A stretch of DNA of 6,394 nt, from the NCBI GenBank assembly GCA_030705665.1, contig JAUZQA010000252.1:1-6394 (forward strand), in the 5' to 3' direction. Under the pieces are notes generated by a model. The model did not search any database. It was not told the DNA's origin and saw only the letters and a list, made by a program, of their open reading frames with translations. Below, one piece after another: positions 5,211 through 6,394 of this stretch. Every line of letters begins with the position of its first letter. Within the stretch, counting starts at the first letter, position 1. Origin of the DNA: Bacillota bacterium. Its GTDB lineage: Bacteria; Bacillota; Bacilli; Bacillales_B; DSM-18226. The position numbers and the translations under genes are program-made.

Positions 5211-6047
5211 TTATGAATCTTGAAGTTGTACATGGCTTGAATTTCGCTTTTTCCGTAAAATTCTCTTTTCAAGAAAATAAGTAGGAATTATGATCACAGC
5301 CCATATTCCAAAATAGTTTAGTATGACAAGAAATGGATTGCTACCGCCCCCATGCCCCTCATGTCCACCTCGCCCATCAAATTTTCCTTCCCGAAAATCT
5401 CCGTTAGGTGGTACTTGTTGGGTATTAGTTGTTAAATTCCCTGAATTCGCATTATTGGGTGACATTGGACCTTGCTGCATTTGTTTTGGATTGAAATCGC
5501 CTTTACTAGCAGTATAAGTAGAAGAAAACAATTGAATTCCACCTGCTAGAATAGCAAGTGATAGAACAACGGATGCAATAACACCTTTTCTAAATTTTCC
5601 TTTCTTCGACTTAAATGCTCTTTTACAAATACTCATGATCCATTGCCAATGTACTCCAATATGCAGACCAACTAATGCAAGTGTTGCGTCAGCAGAAAAA
5701 CTGTGTAGACCACGAATCGAATGATTTCCTTGGATGGCGAAGCTTGGAAGAACTACCCTCGAAATCAAAATACCAGTTACAATTACGGTAGCCATTGATA
5801 TTAACAGTAGTATATTTAATAGATAACTGAATCGTGTCTTATTAGGCAGTTTTGAATCAAAAATCCTTTTGGTAGTATTAACCACCCATCGGAAGTTCAA
5901 TCCGATGTGTACCAGAATAGCTACTCCAATGATCAAACCTGCAATTTCATGAAACGGCAGTCCATCCAATACTCTAGGGTTCATTAGTAACACAAATGTG
6001 ATTGCCATCATCAAATCAAGTACAATTTTTGTATAATTCTTTTTCAC
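5211..6047 (-). CDS. DUF4405-type membrane cytochrome b (flavinylation-associated)
   Basis: This 278-residue membrane protein is of the DUF4405 type (PF14358), a heme b family that co-occurs with ApbE and flavinylated proteins. Hydrophobic helices lie near residues 9-24, 35-52, 76-97, 117-137, 156-175 and 240-260. Likely heme ligands are H33 (PFHEIAG), H47 (VHIGLNF), H115, H129 and H133 (GLHIGVHWQW). Between the last two helices is an outer loop of about 64 residues (176-239), rich in Asn, Pro, Gln and Gly, ending in a Gly/His cluster with H229 and H232. The C-terminus is basic and cytosolic. The GTG at 6047 is taken as start because AAGGAGG stands 7 bases upstream; the longer frame from 6146 would read through the promoter. 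It has its own promoter and terminator but shares the promoter type with the apbE operon, so it is likely an electron carrier in the same chain. Substrate and direction of flow are not known. Confidence 0.9.
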   Translation of the reverse strand: MKKNYTKIVLDLMMAITFVLLMNPRVLDGLPFHEIAGLIIGVAILVHIGLNFRWVVNTTKRIFDSKLPNKTRFSYLLNILLLISMATVIVTGILISRVVLPSFAIQGNHSIRGLHSFSADATLALVGLHIGVHWQWIMSICKRAFKSKKGKFRKGVIASVVLSLAILAGGIQLFSSTYTASKGDFNPKQMQQGPMSPNNANSGNLTTNTQQVPPNGDFREGKFDGRGGHEGHGGGSNPFLVILNYFGIWAVIIIPTYFLEKRILRKKRNSSHVQLQDS

Positions 6048-6054
6048 CTGAATT

Positions 6055-6061
6055 CCTCCTT
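6055..6061 (-). promoter_or_regulatory. ribosome binding site of the DUF4405-type gene
   Basis: AAGGAGG on the minus strand, 7 bases before the GTG at 6047, fixes that GTG as the start. Confidence 0.88.
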
Positions 6062-6078
6062 GTTGCTTCCTATTTGGA

Positions 6079-6130
6079 AGTATAGCGAGCAATTTCCGAG
6101 GAATTATCGTAGAATTGTGTGAAAAGTATG
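6079..6130 (-). promoter_or_regulatory. shared promoter module, copy 2 (DUF4405-type gene)
   Basis: Minus-strand order: CATAC, then TTTTCACAC (6125-6117), 7 bases, CGATAATTC (from 6109), and the -10 TATACT (6084-6079), again 25 bases after the first base of CGAT. AATTC, AATTC and AATTG recur every 11 bases. ATAATT occupies the -35 place. The predicted start of transcription is near 6072, about 25 bases before the GTG at 6047. A short CTTCC/GGAAG inverted repeat (6066-6080) overlaps the end of the -10. Confidence 0.7.
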
Positions 6131-6223
6131 TGATGTGTTTCCGCAATTTTCCACTAACTTTTAAGGTACTTCGTTGAAAATATGAAAAGCGTATGTTAAG
6201 AAATAGACGATAAGATATATGTA

Positions 6224-6262
6224 AAAAATGGCTTTACATCGCATAGGTGTAAAGCCATTTTT
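6224..6262. terminator. bidirectional intrinsic terminator hairpin
   Basis: AAAAATGGCTTTACA (6224-6238) and TGTAAAGCCATTTTT (6248-6262) form a perfect 15-bp stem around a 9-base loop. T-runs end the stem on both strands, so it can act either way. No gene inside the window ends at it. It most likely stops transcripts coming from the right, or insulates two divergent promoters. Confidence 0.85.
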
Positions 6263-6302
6263 GGGTGAAGTTAGCATCCACAATCTTTGCTAAATATAAA
6301 CC

Positions 6303-6354
6303 CATACTTTTCACACATTTCTACGATATTTTTACGAAAATGTCTTTTTATACT
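6303..6354 (+). promoter_or_regulatory. shared promoter module, copy 3, pointing out of the window
   Basis: Plus-strand order: CATAC, then TTTTCACAC (6308-6316), 7 bases, CGATATTTT (from 6324), and the -10 TATACT (6349-6354), 25 bases after the first base of CGAT. The 11-base recurrence is seen as ATTTC, ATTTT, AATGT. It points away from the DUF4405-type gene, so it should drive a gene or RNA that starts beyond 6394. Confidence 0.62.
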
Positions 6355-6394
6355 TAAATGGAAACAAAAAGGCTGCTGCTATTCCTGCGGCTCA

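Larger units (their letters stand above)
6147..6394. other. gene-free right end of the window
   Basis: No credible gene is seen here. The stretch holds the far upstream side of the DUF4405-type promoter, an AT-rich part (6150-6222), a two-way terminator hairpin (6224-6262), and a plus-strand copy of the shared promoter module (6303-6354). The last 40 bases would be the leader of a plus-strand transcript; AAAAAGGCTGCTGC at 6367-6380 could be the left arm of a hairpin whose other arm lies beyond the window. Confidence 0.55.

Noticed and set aside
5051..5272. Minus-strand open frame of 73 codons between the DUF4405-type gene and the next operon
   Set aside because: It spans the end of the DUF4405-type gene, its terminator and the copy-1 promoter; the product looks like translated AT-rich noncoding DNA.
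6048..6146. Longer start for the DUF4405-type protein at 6146
   Set aside because: The added 33 codons cover the promoter module and the AAGGAGG site, and the N-terminus they encode has no family character.
6271..6318. 15-codon minus-strand frame ending in Asp-Cys-Gly-Cys just before the terminator at 6224-6262
   Set aside because: It has no ribosome binding site, the frame is closed by TAG at 6379-6381, and it lies within the conserved plus-strand promoter copy. A decayed gene tail cannot be fully excluded.

Overview
The window looks like chromosomal DNA of a low-GC Gram-positive bacterium of the Bacillus group. The base composition is AT-rich, ribosome binding sites are strong (AAGGAGG, AAAGGAG), GTG starts occur, and the terminators are of the intrinsic type. 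No rRNA, tRNA, CRISPR array, transposase or phage gene was seen. Every gene identified lies on the minus strand, so transcription runs from right to left.

Right half (about 3314-6354): a membrane redox and flavinylation locus. From right to left it holds a DUF4405-type cytochrome b membrane protein (5211-6047) with its own promoter and terminator, then a tightly packed operon. That operon encodes a 94-residue membrane-anchored protein with a Ser/Thr/Asn-rich tail (4724-5008), an ApbE-type FAD:protein FMN transferase (3843-4724) and a ferric-reductase-like heme membrane protein (3314-3841). Known gene sets of this type carry electrons from the membrane to a covalently bound FMN on the outer face. 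Here the usual FMN-binding domain protein is absent. The 94-residue protein sits in its place and ends in D-T-T-T-G-G-T, which resembles an ApbE acceptor motif.

The clearest unexplained signal is a promoter module present three times: before the DUF4405 gene, before the 94-residue gene, and in plus orientation at the right edge. The spacing is identical in all three: TTTTCACAC, 7 bases, CGAT, 21 bases, TATACT. It contains direct repeats with an 11-base period and lacks a recognisable -35 box, as expected for promoters switched on by an OmpR/PhoB-family response regulator. The regulator itself is not in the window.

Middle (about 2755-3250): a single gene for a small exported Met-rich protein. 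It has a promoter with TTCATA direct repeats, a perfect 14-bp inverted repeat lying over its -10 region, and its own terminator.

Left half (1-2596): a two-gene operon of unrecognised membrane proteins. One is made of two ungapped 90-residue copies of a PGxG membrane unit. The other appears to be a small fold split by a glycine-rich membrane hairpin. Beyond it is a cytosolic GGDEF-EAL cyclic-di-GMP protein cut by the left edge. Nothing in the sequence ties the left half to the redox locus except a shared strand.
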